Source of the DNA: JAFGJU01 sp964570935
GTDB taxonomy: Bacteria > Eisenbacteria > RBG-16-71-46 > JAFGJU01
Assembly (NCBI GenBank): GCA_964570935.1
Contig: CAZMZP010000020.1
Coordinates: 1 to 58,076 of the forward strand
Direction of reading: 5' to 3'
DNA: 58,076 nucleotides
The notes beneath the pieces are model-generated. The model was not told the DNA's origin. It saw only the letters and a program-made list of their open reading frames with translations, and searched no databases. Shown piece by piece: positions 16,360-25,008 of this stretch (position 1 is its first letter; the number at the start of each line of letters is the position of its first letter). A program made the translations under genes and the position numbers.

Positions 16360-17403
16360 ATGAAGAATTCTTCTGCGCCGTTCCCAATCGCAATCACCAT
16401 GGGAGACCCGATGGGTGTCGGGCCCGAGGTGGTGGTCAGAGCCCTGGCCTCGAAGGAACTGGCCGGCAAGGTTCTGCCCGTCGTGGTCGGCCGGGTGCGG
16501 ACGCTGGAGCGCGCGGCACGGCTCACCGGCGCGAACGTCGAGTTCCTTCCGGTGGACCGGGACGACCGTCCGCTCTCAGCGCCCCGGGCGCGGAGCGGCG
16601 CAGGTCGGGAAGCACGGCCTGTGTTTGTTGTCACCCCCTCGGGCATGCCGCGAGACTCAAGCGCGCGAGCGCGCGGGCAGACCGCTTTCGCATGCGTGAC
16701 GGAGGCCGTACGCCTTTGCGCCGCCGGCAGCGCCCGGGCAATCGTGACAGCACCCATCTCCAAGGCGACACTTGCCGCTGCGGGCCTGCGTTTCCCAGGA
16801 CACACCGAGATGCTGAGGAGCCTCTGCGGCTCCAGGCGCACCGTGATGATGTTTGTGTCTGGCGAGCTTCGCGTGTCGCTGGCGACGACACACACCCCCG
16901 TCGGGCGTCTGGCGCGGGAGCTGAACAGGCCCGGCCTGGAAGATGTCATGACACTGACGAAGAAGGCCATGACCACGCTTTTCGGGATCGCCAGGCCTAG
17001 ACTGGCCGTGCTGGCGCTCAACCCTCATGCCGGTGAGGCGGGTCTCCTGGGCGGGGAGGAGGGCGACCTCATAAGACCGGCGATGCGCTCCGCGCGAAGA
17101 AAAGGCGTCATTCTGGAAGGACCGTTCGCGGCCGACAGCTTCTTCTCGCGGGGAAATTGGAGAGACTTCGACGCCACGATAGCCATGTACCACGACCAGG
17201 CGCTCATACCGGCCAAACTTCTGGGCGGAGACAGGGTGGTGAACCTGACCCTGGGTCTCCCGTTCGTGCGCACTTCACCCGGCCACGGCACCGCCGAGGA
17301 CCTGGCCTGGCAGGGCCTCGCGCGAGCCGAGGGCATGACCTCGGCGATACTTCTTGCCGCGGGCCTGTCCAAGAAAGTAGGATTGCCCCTGCGATGGGAC
17401 TGA
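16360..17403 (+). CDS. pdxA: 4-hydroxythreonine-4-phosphate dehydrogenase PdxA
   Basis: A 347-residue protein carrying the PdxA landmarks in order: TMGDPMGVGPEV near the start, VTAPISKATL, FPGHTEML with a metal-binding His, LALNPHAGEAG, AMYHDQALIPAKLL and RTSPGHGTAEDLA. It oxidises 4-phosphohydroxy-threonine to the aminoketone that PdxJ condenses with deoxyxylulose phosphate. pdxJ is also in this window (31795-32514), so the DXP-dependent vitamin B6 route is present. A roughly 25-residue insertion rich in Arg and Ala (about residues 73-106) precedes the conserved core. No ribosome-binding site is evident before the ATG. Confidence 0.95.
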   Translation: MKNSSAPFPIAITMGDPMGVGPEVVVRALASKELAGKVLPVVVGRVRTLERAARLTGANVEFLPVDRDDRPLSAPRARSGAGREARPVFVVTPSGMPRDSSARARGQTAFACVTEAVRLCAAGSARAIVTAPISKATLAAAGLRFPGHTEMLRSLCGSRRTVMMFVSGELRVSLATTHTPVGRLARELNRPGLEDVMTLTKKAMTTLFGIARPRLAVLALNPHAGEAGLLGGEEGDLIRPAMRSARRKGVILEGPFAADSFFSRGNWRDFDATIAMYHDQALIPAKLLGGDRVVNLTLGLPFVRTSPGHGTAEDLAWQGLARAEGMTSAILLAAGLSKKVGLPLRWD

Positions 17404-17454
17404 CGGCGCGGCGCGATGCAAGGCGCATGACGGCACGACGTTCGGGAGCATGAT

Positions 17455-18132
17455 TTGATTCGATTCTTTCATGTCACAAAGACGTACCCGGGCAACCGCG
17501 TGGCCCTGAATGACGTCAACTTCCAGATCCAGCAGGGAGAGATTCTCTTCGTGGTGGGGCCGAGCGGCGCCGGAAAGAGCACGCTCCTCAAGATGGTCTA
17601 CATGGAAGAGATGCCGACGTCGGGGCAGGTGATCGTCGGCGGCTTCGTCAGCACGACGATTCCGCGCTGTAAGATTCCGGTCTTGAGGAGGCAGGTGGGC
17701 GTGGTGTTCCAGGACTTCCGCCTCATTCAGGACAGGACTGCCTTCGAGAACGTAGCGCTGCCCCTCAGGATCTCGGGCGCGTCCGGAGGAACCGAGCTCA
17801 AGCAGAAGGTCATGAACGCCCTGGGCAGGGTGGGTCTCTGCCATCGCAGAGGCGCCCTTCCGAAGGAACTCTCGGGCGGCGAGCAGCAGAGGGTCGCCCT
17901 GGCCAGAGCCATCGTCAATGACCCGATCGTACTGCTGACCGACGAGCCCACCGGCAACCTGGACGCGGTGGTCGGTGAGCAGATAGTGCAAATCATCTGC
18001 GACATCAACGCCGGCGGAACGGCTACGATAGTCGCGACTCACAACGAGAGCATCCCGCAGAGACTCGGCTGCAGGATCGCGAGGATCAACGAGGGCAGGG
18101 TGTTCGAGCCCGGTGGAGGTCCGCTGTTCTGA
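17455..18132 (+). CDS. ftsE: Cell-division ABC ATPase FtsE
   Basis: A 225-residue ATPase. Walker A is GPSGAGKST (about residues 36-44), the signature is LSGGEQQRVALARA, and Walker B is VLLTDEPTGNLD. FtsE drives FtsX in the inner membrane to switch on peptidoglycan hydrolysis at the septum. The N-terminus MIRFFHVTKTYPGNRVALND fits only the TTG at 17455, which has a GGGAG site six bases upstream; an ATG five bases earlier is out of frame. ftsX follows two bases after the stop and an EnvC-like gene overlaps ftsX, giving a full FtsEX-activator operon. Confidence 0.95.
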   Translation: MIRFFHVTKTYPGNRVALNDVNFQIQQGEILFVVGPSGAGKSTLLKMVYMEEMPTSGQVIVGGFVSTTIPRCKIPVLRRQVGVVFQDFRLIQDRTAFENVALPLRISGASGGTELKQKVMNALGRVGLCHRRGALPKELSGGEQQRVALARAIVNDPIVLLTDEPTGNLDAVVGEQIVQIICDINAGGTATIVATHNESIPQRLGCRIARINEGRVFEPGGGPLF

Positions 18133-18134
18133 CG

Positions 18135-19016
18135 ATGCAGAATTTCCTGAGCAGGGCGCGATATTTTCTGGGTGAGACACTGCGGGAGTTCGTGAGGCAG
18201 AAGTCACTCGCGGCCGCGACGTTGGTCTCCACGTCGGCTTCCCTCATGGTCTTCGGCGTAGTCCTGCTTGTGACCGCCAACGTGCAGGTCGTGTCAGGCC
18301 AGCTGGAGTTGAGGAAGGGCGTCGTGGCCTTCATCGAGGACGGAGTCACCGAAGGTCAGATGGATTACATGAGAGCCGAGATGGCCACGCTGCCGGAGAT
18401 AGAGAGCATAACGTTCGTAAGCAAGGAAGAAGCTTTGGAGCAGTTCCGGCAGTCCCTGGGCGAGGACGAGGTACTGGAAGCGCTGGGCACGAACCCGCTG
18501 CCGGCTTCGTTCGAGATCAAGCTCAAGGCGGGGCAGAGGGACGCCGAGGCCATGGAGCGGGTCGCCGCGTTCATCGGTAACTTGAAAGGCATCGAAGAGG
18601 TCAGCTACGGCGGCCCCTGGGCGCTGAGACTGGACCGCCTTCTGAGAAGTCTCACCGTGCTCAACATCATCATAGGCGCGATCGTGGGGCTGGCAGTGGC
18701 GTTCGTCGTGGCCAACGTGGTGAGGCTCACGGTGCTCGCCCGCAAGGAGGGCATCGCCATAATGAGAGTGGTGGGCGCGACGGGCCATTTCGTGAGAATA
18801 CCGTTCCTGCTGGAGGGGCTCTTCCACACGATTCTGTCCGCCCTGATCGCCCTGGGCCTGCTCTACGCCGTTCACAGGGTCCTCGTCCAGAGACTGCCGG
18901 ACATCGCCTTCCTGTCACCGGCCCTGGTCGGCATCTTCATACTCGTCGGCGTAGGCGCCGGGATGGTCGGAACGTTGTTCACGCTGCACGAAGTCCTTCG
19001 AGAAGAATGTGTGTGA
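18135..19016 (+). CDS. ftsX: Cell-division membrane protein FtsX
   Basis: A 293-residue permease-like protein. One N-terminal transmembrane helix (about 25-47) is followed by a periplasmic loop of about 115 residues (from QVVSGQLELRKGVVAFIEDG to YGGPWALRLDRL). Three C-terminal helices follow, with the FtsX motif VRLTVLARKEGIAIMRVVGAT between the first two. The loop is the docking site for periplasmic activators such as EnvC. The ATG lies two bases after the ftsE stop, and the 3' end overlaps the EnvC-like gene. Confidence 0.95.
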   Translation: MQNFLSRARYFLGETLREFVRQKSLAAATLVSTSASLMVFGVVLLVTANVQVVSGQLELRKGVVAFIEDGVTEGQMDYMRAEMATLPEIESITFVSKEEALEQFRQSLGEDEVLEALGTNPLPASFEIKLKAGQRDAEAMERVAAFIGNLKGIEEVSYGGPWALRLDRLLRSLTVLNIIIGAIVGLAVAFVVANVVRLTVLARKEGIAIMRVVGATGHFVRIPFLLEGLFHTILSALIALGLLYAVHRVLVQRLPDIAFLSPALVGIFILVGVGAGMVGTLFTLHEVLREECV

Positions 19017-20370
19017 CACCATGCCAAGGCAAGAATCCCGGCGACAGCATTCGCGACGCGCTGCTCTGGCGCTCGCGCCGTTCCTGATTCTCTCGGTGCT
19101 GGCCCTTCCGCTTTCACCGGCCCCGGCGGCGGGCCAGTCGCAGGCCGGCGCCCCGGCTCAGAACCCCATCCCCCCGGCGCCCAAGTCGGGCGCGGGAACT
19201 CAACCGGCGTCTCAGCCGGCCGCCCAGCCGGGTACCCCGCCGGCGGGCCAGACCTCCGACCTTGACAAGGAAATCCAGGACCAGAAGAAGGAGCTGGAAG
19301 CCACCAGGAAGGACCTGGAGGCGAAGCGAAAGGCGGCGAAGCAGCTTCTGGGCAAGGAGCAAACGGCGACCAAGGACCTGCGGCGAGTGGACAAGGAGAT
19401 CAACGTCACCGAGAAATACGTGAAGAAGCTCAGCAGGACTGAAGGGAATCTGGACCGTCAGCTCACAGTCACAACTGGTGAGGTCCACAAGGCGCGCGAC
19501 GCGCTCAGCCTGCAGCGTGACCTCCTGGCGTGGAGGCTGAGGGAGATCTACAAGTACGGCCGCACGCGCTCGCTGGAGCTCCTGCTCTCGTCCGAATCGT
19601 TCGCGCAGCTGCTGGTGCGATACAGGTATCTGGCCATGGTCGCCGAAAGCGACAAGCGGCTGATGCAGGACTTCGACCGCGACAGGGCTAAGCTGGAGGA
19701 CAGCGAGGCGAAGCTCAAGACCCAACTCTCCGACATATCGTCCCTCCGGAAGGAAAAGGAACACGAGAAGGGCAACCTCGTCGCGTTGAGGAAGACGAAG
19801 CAGACGACCGTCAGCAAGATCCAGAATGAACGAAAGAGCTACGAGGAAGCCGCCAGGGAGCTGGAGCGCGCGGCCGCGCGGACAGCGAAGATCCTGGAAG
19901 GACTGGAGCGCAGGCGCAAGGACGAGCTCGCCAGGAAAGTCCCGACTCCGGCGTGGATGCTTTCCGCCGACTTCGAGAAGAACCGGGGGATTCTCAACTG
20001 GCCGGTCTCGGGCTCGGTCGCCGGCAGGTTCGGGAACAGCACCCACCCGCGGTTCGGCACCAAGACCTTCAACCCCGGCGTCGACATCTCCGCTCCGCTT
20101 GGCACCGAGATAAAGGCCGTGTCGAGGGGCCGCGTGGACTACGCGAGCTGGCTGGAGGGACTGGGGAACTGCATCATTCTGAACCACGGGTCCGGTTTCT
20201 ACACGCTGTACGCGCACGCGGCCGAGGTGTTCGTGAGAGTCGGCCAGGAGGTCCCGGCCGGCCAGGTCATCGCCAAGGTCGGCGACAGCGAATCCATCAG
20301 GGGAAGCTGCCTGCACTTCGAAGTGCGGAAGGGAAAACAGGCCCTGGACCCCGAGCAGTGGTTGAGATGA
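19009..20370 (+). CDS. EnvC-like murein hydrolase activator (coiled coil plus degenerate LytM domain)
   Basis: A 453-residue exported protein. It has a signal peptide, a Pro/Ala/Gln-rich linker, a long coiled coil (about residues 82-310, from LDKEIQDQKKELEATRKDLE) and a C-terminal LytM domain (about 345-453). The zinc ligands are changed. The usual His of the HxxxD motif is Asn (FNPGVDISAPLG) and the first His of HxH is Cys (SCLHFEV). The domain is therefore probably non-catalytic, as in EnvC, which activates amidases when driven by FtsEX. It overlaps ftsX by eight bases. GTG 19009 or ATG 19021 could be the start. Confidence 0.9.
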   Translation: MCDTMPRQESRRQHSRRAALALAPFLILSVLALPLSPAPAAGQSQAGAPAQNPIPPAPKSGAGTQPASQPAAQPGTPPAGQTSDLDKEIQDQKKELEATRKDLEAKRKAAKQLLGKEQTATKDLRRVDKEINVTEKYVKKLSRTEGNLDRQLTVTTGEVHKARDALSLQRDLLAWRLREIYKYGRTRSLELLLSSESFAQLLVRYRYLAMVAESDKRLMQDFDRDRAKLEDSEAKLKTQLSDISSLRKEKEHEKGNLVALRKTKQTTVSKIQNERKSYEEAARELERAAARTAKILEGLERRRKDELARKVPTPAWMLSADFEKNRGILNWPVSGSVAGRFGNSTHPRFGTKTFNPGVDISAPLGTEIKAVSRGRVDYASWLEGLGNCIILNHGSGFYTLYAHAAEVFVRVGQEVPAGQVIAKVGDSESIRGSCLHFEVRKGKQALDPEQWLR

Positions 20371-20451
20371 GAGGCTGAGCGCGGGGCCACGCGGGCGCCG
20401 CTGCGGGCGCTGCGGGACGGCCGCAGTGGGGCGGCAACGGAGAACACGAGA

Positions 20452-21585
20452 ATGGGTTTCGGGGACGTCATAAACCAGGAGCAGGCGAAGGAGTTCCTGG
20501 GGAGCTCGATTGCGGCCGGCCGCGTTTCGAGCGGTTACCTGTTCCACGGGCTGCGCGGCGTGGGAAAGGCCACGCTGGCAGTCGCGTTCGCGCAGGCCCT
20601 TAACTGCGAGCGGAAAGACCCCGACGGCTGCGGCGAATGTCCCCCTTGCCGTCGGATAGCCAGGTTCGTCCATCCGGACGTCACATTCATATTTCCCACC
20701 TCGGCCAAGAACGAGTACGAAGAGGTTCCGGCCACACTCAAGGCCAGGAGCGAAAACCCGGTCTTCGTCCACACGTTTCCGGACGCGGCGACGATAAGGA
20801 TAAAGACTATCCAGGACTTGAGGATGGACCTGGCGATGGGCGTGAGGGAGGGCGGGCGCCGCGTCGTGATTCTGGCGTACGCCGAGAAGATGAGGGAGGA
20901 GGCGGCCAACTGTCTCCTGAGGACCCTGGAAGAGCCGAACAAGGGGGTCACGTTCATCCTGACGGCCACGAGCCGGAACGACCTTCTGGCCACGATCGTC
21001 TCGAGATGCCAGGCGGTGCACCTCGTCCCGCTGCCGGCGGCCGAAATACAGAGAGTCCTGATGGAAAACAAAGACAGGCTGGACAAGAAGGACATGACTG
21101 ACCGCGAAGCGGCGATTCTGGCGCGCCTCTCGGGCGGGAGCCTGTCCGCGGCTGTGGAATTCGCCGAGCAGGATATAGTAAGATACAGGGCAGAGAACCT
21201 GGAATTCCTGCGCTCGCTGGGCCAAAGTACGCCCGCGCAGCTGCTCGTGAAGGCGGAAGCGCTGGCCGAGGGGAAGGACAGGAGCCAGGTGCGACTATTC
21301 GTCCACCTGGCCCTGCTGTGGCTTCGGGACCTGCTCTTGCTCAAGTGCGGCGGCAGGGAAGCCGACGCCGCCTACCCCGACCTGACGGACGAGCTCAGGC
21401 GCGAGGCCGACGGCCTGGAATTGGCGGAGATCAGGAGAAGGACGGCTATACTCGAGGAGGTCGTCTCCTCGATGGAGAGAAACGTCGACATATCCCTGCT
21501 TTTGTCCGCGTCCTTCCTGAGACTGGCCGGCGCGGTCAAGGGCGAAGGCGCGCTCGCCGCCGGCCTGCGGCAGCCGGACGCGTAA
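20452..21585 (+). CDS. holB: DNA polymerase III clamp-loader subunit delta'
   Basis: A 377-residue AAA+ clamp-loader protein. GYLFHGLRGVGKATLAVAFA contains a Walker A whose last Ser/Thr is Ala, in keeping with delta' being a non-hydrolysing subunit. A zinc module (CERKDPDGCGECPPC, about residues 46-60), LLRTLEEPNKGVTFILTATS and the SRC arginine-finger motif follow. The gene begins a run, holB-ricT-metG-tatD-rsmA, whose order resembles the holB-yaaT...metS-yabD...ksgA order of Bacillus. This supports delta' rather than DnaX. A GGAG site lies nine bases before the ATG. Confidence 0.92.
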   Translation: MGFGDVINQEQAKEFLGSSIAAGRVSSGYLFHGLRGVGKATLAVAFAQALNCERKDPDGCGECPPCRRIARFVHPDVTFIFPTSAKNEYEEVPATLKARSENPVFVHTFPDAATIRIKTIQDLRMDLAMGVREGGRRVVILAYAEKMREEAANCLLRTLEEPNKGVTFILTATSRNDLLATIVSRCQAVHLVPLPAAEIQRVLMENKDRLDKKDMTDREAAILARLSGGSLSAAVEFAEQDIVRYRAENLEFLRSLGQSTPAQLLVKAEALAEGKDRSQVRLFVHLALLWLRDLLLLKCGGREADAAYPDLTDELRREADGLELAEIRRRTAILEEVVSSMERNVDISLLLSASFLRLAGAVKGEGALAAGLRQPDA

Positions 21586-21629
21586 CGAAGAACCTCCCCG
21601 GCACAGACGGGGTGAGAGGAGAAGATAGA

Positions 21630-22508
21630 TTGGGCGATGCAGTAGAAGTAATGTTCAAGGGAGAGCGGCGGGACGTCTTCTACAACCCGTCGGACCTGCC
21701 TCTCACCATCGGCGAATACGCTATCGTGCAGGCTGAGAGGGGGGAGGACATAGGCAAGGTCCTCCTCGTGGGAGAGCTGGCTCACAGGAAGATGAGACCG
21801 CGGGGCGCCAAGCAGGTATTGCGGAAGGCGACGGAAGAGGACCTGGTGCGGTTGGGCGACAACGACAAGCTGGAGGAGGACGCCTACAGAGTCTGCCAGG
21901 ACAGAATCGCCGCGCGCGAGCTCAAGATGAGGCTCGTGGACGTGGAGTGTCAGTTCGACCGGAACAAGATCACGTTCTACTTCACGGCGGACAAGCGCGT
22001 TGACTTCAGAGAGCTGGTGAAAGACCTGGCCGCTTCGTTCAAGACCAGGATTGAGCTCCGGCAGATCGGCGTCCGCGACGAGGCAAGAAGGACCGGCGGT
22101 TACGGCGTCTGCGGCAAGAAGTTTTGCTGCGCCACGTTCCTGAAAGAGTTCGAGCCGGTCACACTGAGGATGGCCAAAGAGCAGCAGTTGGCGCTGAGCC
22201 CGACCAAGATCTCCGGCGCCTGCGGGCGGCTCATGTGCTGCCTCATGTACGAAGTCGATTTCTACAGGAGCGAGCTGCGAAAATTCCCCAAGGTGGGCAC
22301 AAGGCTGGACCTGCCGGAGGGTGAGGCGACTGTCACACGACTCGATTTCTTCGACCGCTCCGTACTGGTGCAGGACGCCGAAGGCATCGAGAAGAAAATA
22401 CCCCTCGACGACGTCCCCGCTTTCAAGTCTGAGAGGCCTACGTTCAGGCGGAAGAAGTGCCCGCGCCGCCAGCCCCCGGACTCGGGCAGACCGAGAGGCA
22501 AGAATTAA
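21630..22508 (+). CDS. ricT: RicT/YaaT family protein (PSP1 domain)
   Basis: A 292-residue protein with the PSP1 domain and the cysteine pattern of the family: GVCGKKFCCATFLKEF and SGACGRLMCCLMYE. In Bacillus RicT forms an iron-sulfur-bearing complex with RicA and RicF that acts on RNase Y-dependent mRNA processing; in other phyla its role is less clear. The likely start is TTG 21630, with a GAGAGGAG site about eight bases upstream; the frame is open further back into holB but not in a supported way. Its position directly after holB matches Gram-positive genomes. It has an Arg/Lys-rich tail. Confidence 0.9.
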   Translation: MGDAVEVMFKGERRDVFYNPSDLPLTIGEYAIVQAERGEDIGKVLLVGELAHRKMRPRGAKQVLRKATEEDLVRLGDNDKLEEDAYRVCQDRIAARELKMRLVDVECQFDRNKITFYFTADKRVDFRELVKDLAASFKTRIELRQIGVRDEARRTGGYGVCGKKFCCATFLKEFEPVTLRMAKEQQLALSPTKISGACGRLMCCLMYEVDFYRSELRKFPKVGTRLDLPEGEATVTRLDFFDRSVLVQDAEGIEKKIPLDDVPAFKSERPTFRRKKCPRRQPPDSGRPRGKN

Positions 22509-22543
22509 CCCCCGGCACAAGCGAGCGCAGACGGAATACGCAG

Positions 22544-24124
22544 ATGGGAACTGACACCTTCTTTGTGACCACCGCGATAGACTACGTGAACGACGTTCCT
22601 CACCTCGGGACCGCGTACGAGAAGATAGCCGCCGACGCCATCGCGAGGTACAGGCGCCTGCGCGGAGACGACACCTACTTCCTGATGGGAAACGACGAGC
22701 ACAGCACGAACGTCGAGAAGGCCGCGGTCGCGAAGGGTCTCGACCCTCAGAAATACTGCGACATGATGGCGGAGACCTTCCAGACCACCTGGAAGAAACT
22801 GAACATATCCTACGACGGCTTCATACGGACGACCGAGCCCAGGCACGTCAGGGCCGTGCAGAAGATGTTCTCCCGCATACACAGTAAGGGTGACATCTAC
22901 GCCGGCACGTACGAGGGGCTTTACTGCGTTTCTTGCGAGGCGTTCTACACAGAGAAGGACCTGGTCGACGGCAAGTGCCCCACGCACAAGGCCGAGCCGA
23001 AGCGCATCAGCGAGAAGAACCACTTTTTCCGGCTGTCCAAGTACCAGGACGCGCTGCTCAGGCACATCGAAGAGCATCCGGAGTTCATAGTGCCCGAGAT
23101 ACGACGGAACGAGATAGTGAACGTCATCAAGTCGGGCCTCGAGGACGTTAGCGTTTCCAGGGCCGGCTCCAGGTGGGGGATACCGCTCCCGAACGACCCC
23201 ACTCAGACGGTATACGTGTGGTTCGACGCGCTCATCAACTACGTCTCCGCGCTCGGGTTCGGGGGCGACGGTGTGGCGAAGGCGGATTCGGATGCCGCCG
23301 CGTCCGCGGAAGGTCCGCTCTACAAGAAATACTGGCCGGCCCGCCTTCACGTAATCGGCAAGGACATCACAAGATTTCACTGCGTGCTCTGGCCCGCGAT
23401 GCTGATGAGCGCCGGCGTCGAGCTCCCGGCGACCGTGCTCGGGCACGGCTTCGTGTCGTTCAAGGGCGAGCGGATGAGCAAGTCCCTAGGGAACATCGTG
23501 AACCCGCTGGAGGTGGCGGACAAGTTCGGGCCGGACCCGCTCCGCTACTACCTGCTCCGTGAGGTGCCTCTGGACAGGGACGGCGATTTCTCGTGGGAGC
23601 TCTTCATCGAGAGGTACAACTCCGACCTGGCGAACGACCTGGGCAACCTGGTCAGCAGGACGCTGGCCATGCTGGCGCGCTACAACGCCGGACGGGTCGA
23701 GGACACGCTGGTCCTGACGGGGAAGGTCGGGGAGCTGAAAGAGGCCGTGCGGTCCTGCGTGGCGGAGTATCCCGGGTTAATGGACCGTTACGAGGTCAGC
23801 GCGGCAGTCCAGTCCATATGGAAGCTGATACGGCGCGCCAACCAGTTCATAGAGGAGACCGCGCCCTGGCAGCTGGCGAAGGACCCCGCGAAGAAGACGG
23901 AGCTCCTGTCAGTCCTGAACGCGCTGCTCGAGTCGCTCAGAGTCATCGCGGTTTTGCTGTTCCCCATAATGCCCGGCAAGTCGTTAGAGATATGGGAACG
24001 CGCGGGCTACTCCGGCGCCCCGGGGCTCGGACGCATCAGCTCTCTAGGGTGGAGCGACACAGTCACGGAACCGGGCCGCGTCGTGAGCCAGCCGGCCCCG
24101 CTTTTCCCCAGGATTTCAACGTGA
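22544..24124 (+). CDS. metG: Methionyl-tRNA synthetase
   Basis: A 526-residue class I aminoacyl-tRNA synthetase. The HIGH-equivalent is VPHLGTAYE (about residues 18-26), and the KMSKS-equivalent is ERMSKSLGN (about 309-317). A single zinc knuckle is visible: CVSC (about 128-131) with CPTH (about 145-148). The helical anticodon-binding domain completes the protein. There is no C-terminal EMAP-like dimerisation domain, so it is the short form, like the Thermus enzyme. The ATG at 22544 is chosen because the family N-terminus (TFFVTTAIDYVNDVPHLG) starts there. Confidence 0.96.
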   Translation: MGTDTFFVTTAIDYVNDVPHLGTAYEKIAADAIARYRRLRGDDTYFLMGNDEHSTNVEKAAVAKGLDPQKYCDMMAETFQTTWKKLNISYDGFIRTTEPRHVRAVQKMFSRIHSKGDIYAGTYEGLYCVSCEAFYTEKDLVDGKCPTHKAEPKRISEKNHFFRLSKYQDALLRHIEEHPEFIVPEIRRNEIVNVIKSGLEDVSVSRAGSRWGIPLPNDPTQTVYVWFDALINYVSALGFGGDGVAKADSDAAASAEGPLYKKYWPARLHVIGKDITRFHCVLWPAMLMSAGVELPATVLGHGFVSFKGERMSKSLGNIVNPLEVADKFGPDPLRYYLLREVPLDRDGDFSWELFIERYNSDLANDLGNLVSRTLAMLARYNAGRVEDTLVLTGKVGELKEAVRSCVAEYPGLMDRYEVSAAVQSIWKLIRRANQFIEETAPWQLAKDPAKKTELLSVLNALLESLRVIAVLLFPIMPGKSLEIWERAGYSGAPGLGRISSLGWSDTVTEPGRVVSQPAPLFPRIST

Positions 24125-24140
24125 GCATTGCGGTGCGGCC

Positions 24141-24941
24141 TTGGTAGACAGTCACGTTCATCTGCTCAGCAGGCAGTTCAACCGCGACAGAGAGCAGGTC
24201 ATCGAGAGGGCCTTCGGCGCGGGCAACGAGTTTCTGATAGAAGTGGCCGCCGACGTGCCGACGTTAGAGCGGGTCGCGCAGCTCCCGCTTTCGTTCAAAC
24301 GAATCTACACCGCGGTCGGCGTCCATCCTCACGACGCGAACGCGGTGGACGGTCCGTTCCTCACGCGGCTGGACCGCCTCGCCGACGAGCCGGGAGTCGT
24401 GGCCATCGGCGAGATCGGCCTCGATTTCTACAGGGACCTCTCCCCCCGGGATGTTCAGAAGAGAGCGTTCGTTGAGCAGATCGCCATCGCGAAGAGGAAA
24501 AAGCTCCCGATCATAGTCCACGTGCGGCAGGCATACCGCGAGGCCCTGGACATACTGGAGAAGCTCCGGGCAGCCGAGAACGGCGGCGTCCTCCACTGCT
24601 TCTCCGGGGACGGCGCGGCCGCCAGGCGCGCGCTCGGGATGGGCTTCATGCTGGGGTTCGGGGGCACTATCACCTACGCACAGAGCGACGGACCAAAGAT
24701 GGTGGCGCTCACGCCCCTCGACCGCATACTTCTGGAGACCGACGCGCCGTACCTCGCGCCCGAGCCGCACAGGTCGACGAGAAACGAACCCGCTTACGTG
24801 AGCCTGGTGCTTGACGCGGTGGCAGCCATAAAGAACATTCCGAGGGAAAAGGTGGACGAAGTGACCACCTCTAACGCCCGTACGCTGTTCCGGGTGGACG
24901 ACGCGGAGCGGCGCCTGCAGGCCGCCGTCGGGAAGAAATGA
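24141..24941 (+). CDS. tatD: TatD-family metal-dependent deoxyribonuclease
   Basis: A 266-residue TIM-barrel hydrolase. The metal ligands are in place: DSHVHL (HxH) at the N-terminus, GEIGLDFYRD (Glu), IIVHVRQA (His), LHCFSGD (His) and LLETDAPYLAPEP (Asp). TatD enzymes have 3'-5' DNA exonuclease or D-aminoacyl-tRNA-related activities; the exact substrate is not set by sequence. The start is TTG 24141, one residue before the conserved V-D-S-H; no alternative in-frame start lies nearby. It lies between metG and rsmA, a widely conserved order. Confidence 0.92.
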   Translation: MVDSHVHLLSRQFNRDREQVIERAFGAGNEFLIEVAADVPTLERVAQLPLSFKRIYTAVGVHPHDANAVDGPFLTRLDRLADEPGVVAIGEIGLDFYRDLSPRDVQKRAFVEQIAIAKRKKLPIIVHVRQAYREALDILEKLRAAENGGVLHCFSGDGAAARRALGMGFMLGFGGTITYAQSDGPKMVALTPLDRILLETDAPYLAPEPHRSTRNEPAYVSLVLDAVAAIKNIPREKVDEVTTSNARTLFRVDDAERRLQAAVGKK

Positions 24942-25008
24942 CTATTCCGGGCGCGGTGCAGGACGCCCGGCGGCAGGACTGCCCGGCCGTGGCCCAAACG
25001 AAAGGCCG

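Noticed and set aside
19114..21225. 703-residue open frame on the minus strand across the EnvC-like gene and holB
   Set aside because: Antisense shadow of two clear genes; no domain likeness.
20452..21585. Calling the clamp-loader gene dnaX
   Set aside because: The length, altered Walker A and gene order before ricT fit delta' better than tau/gamma.
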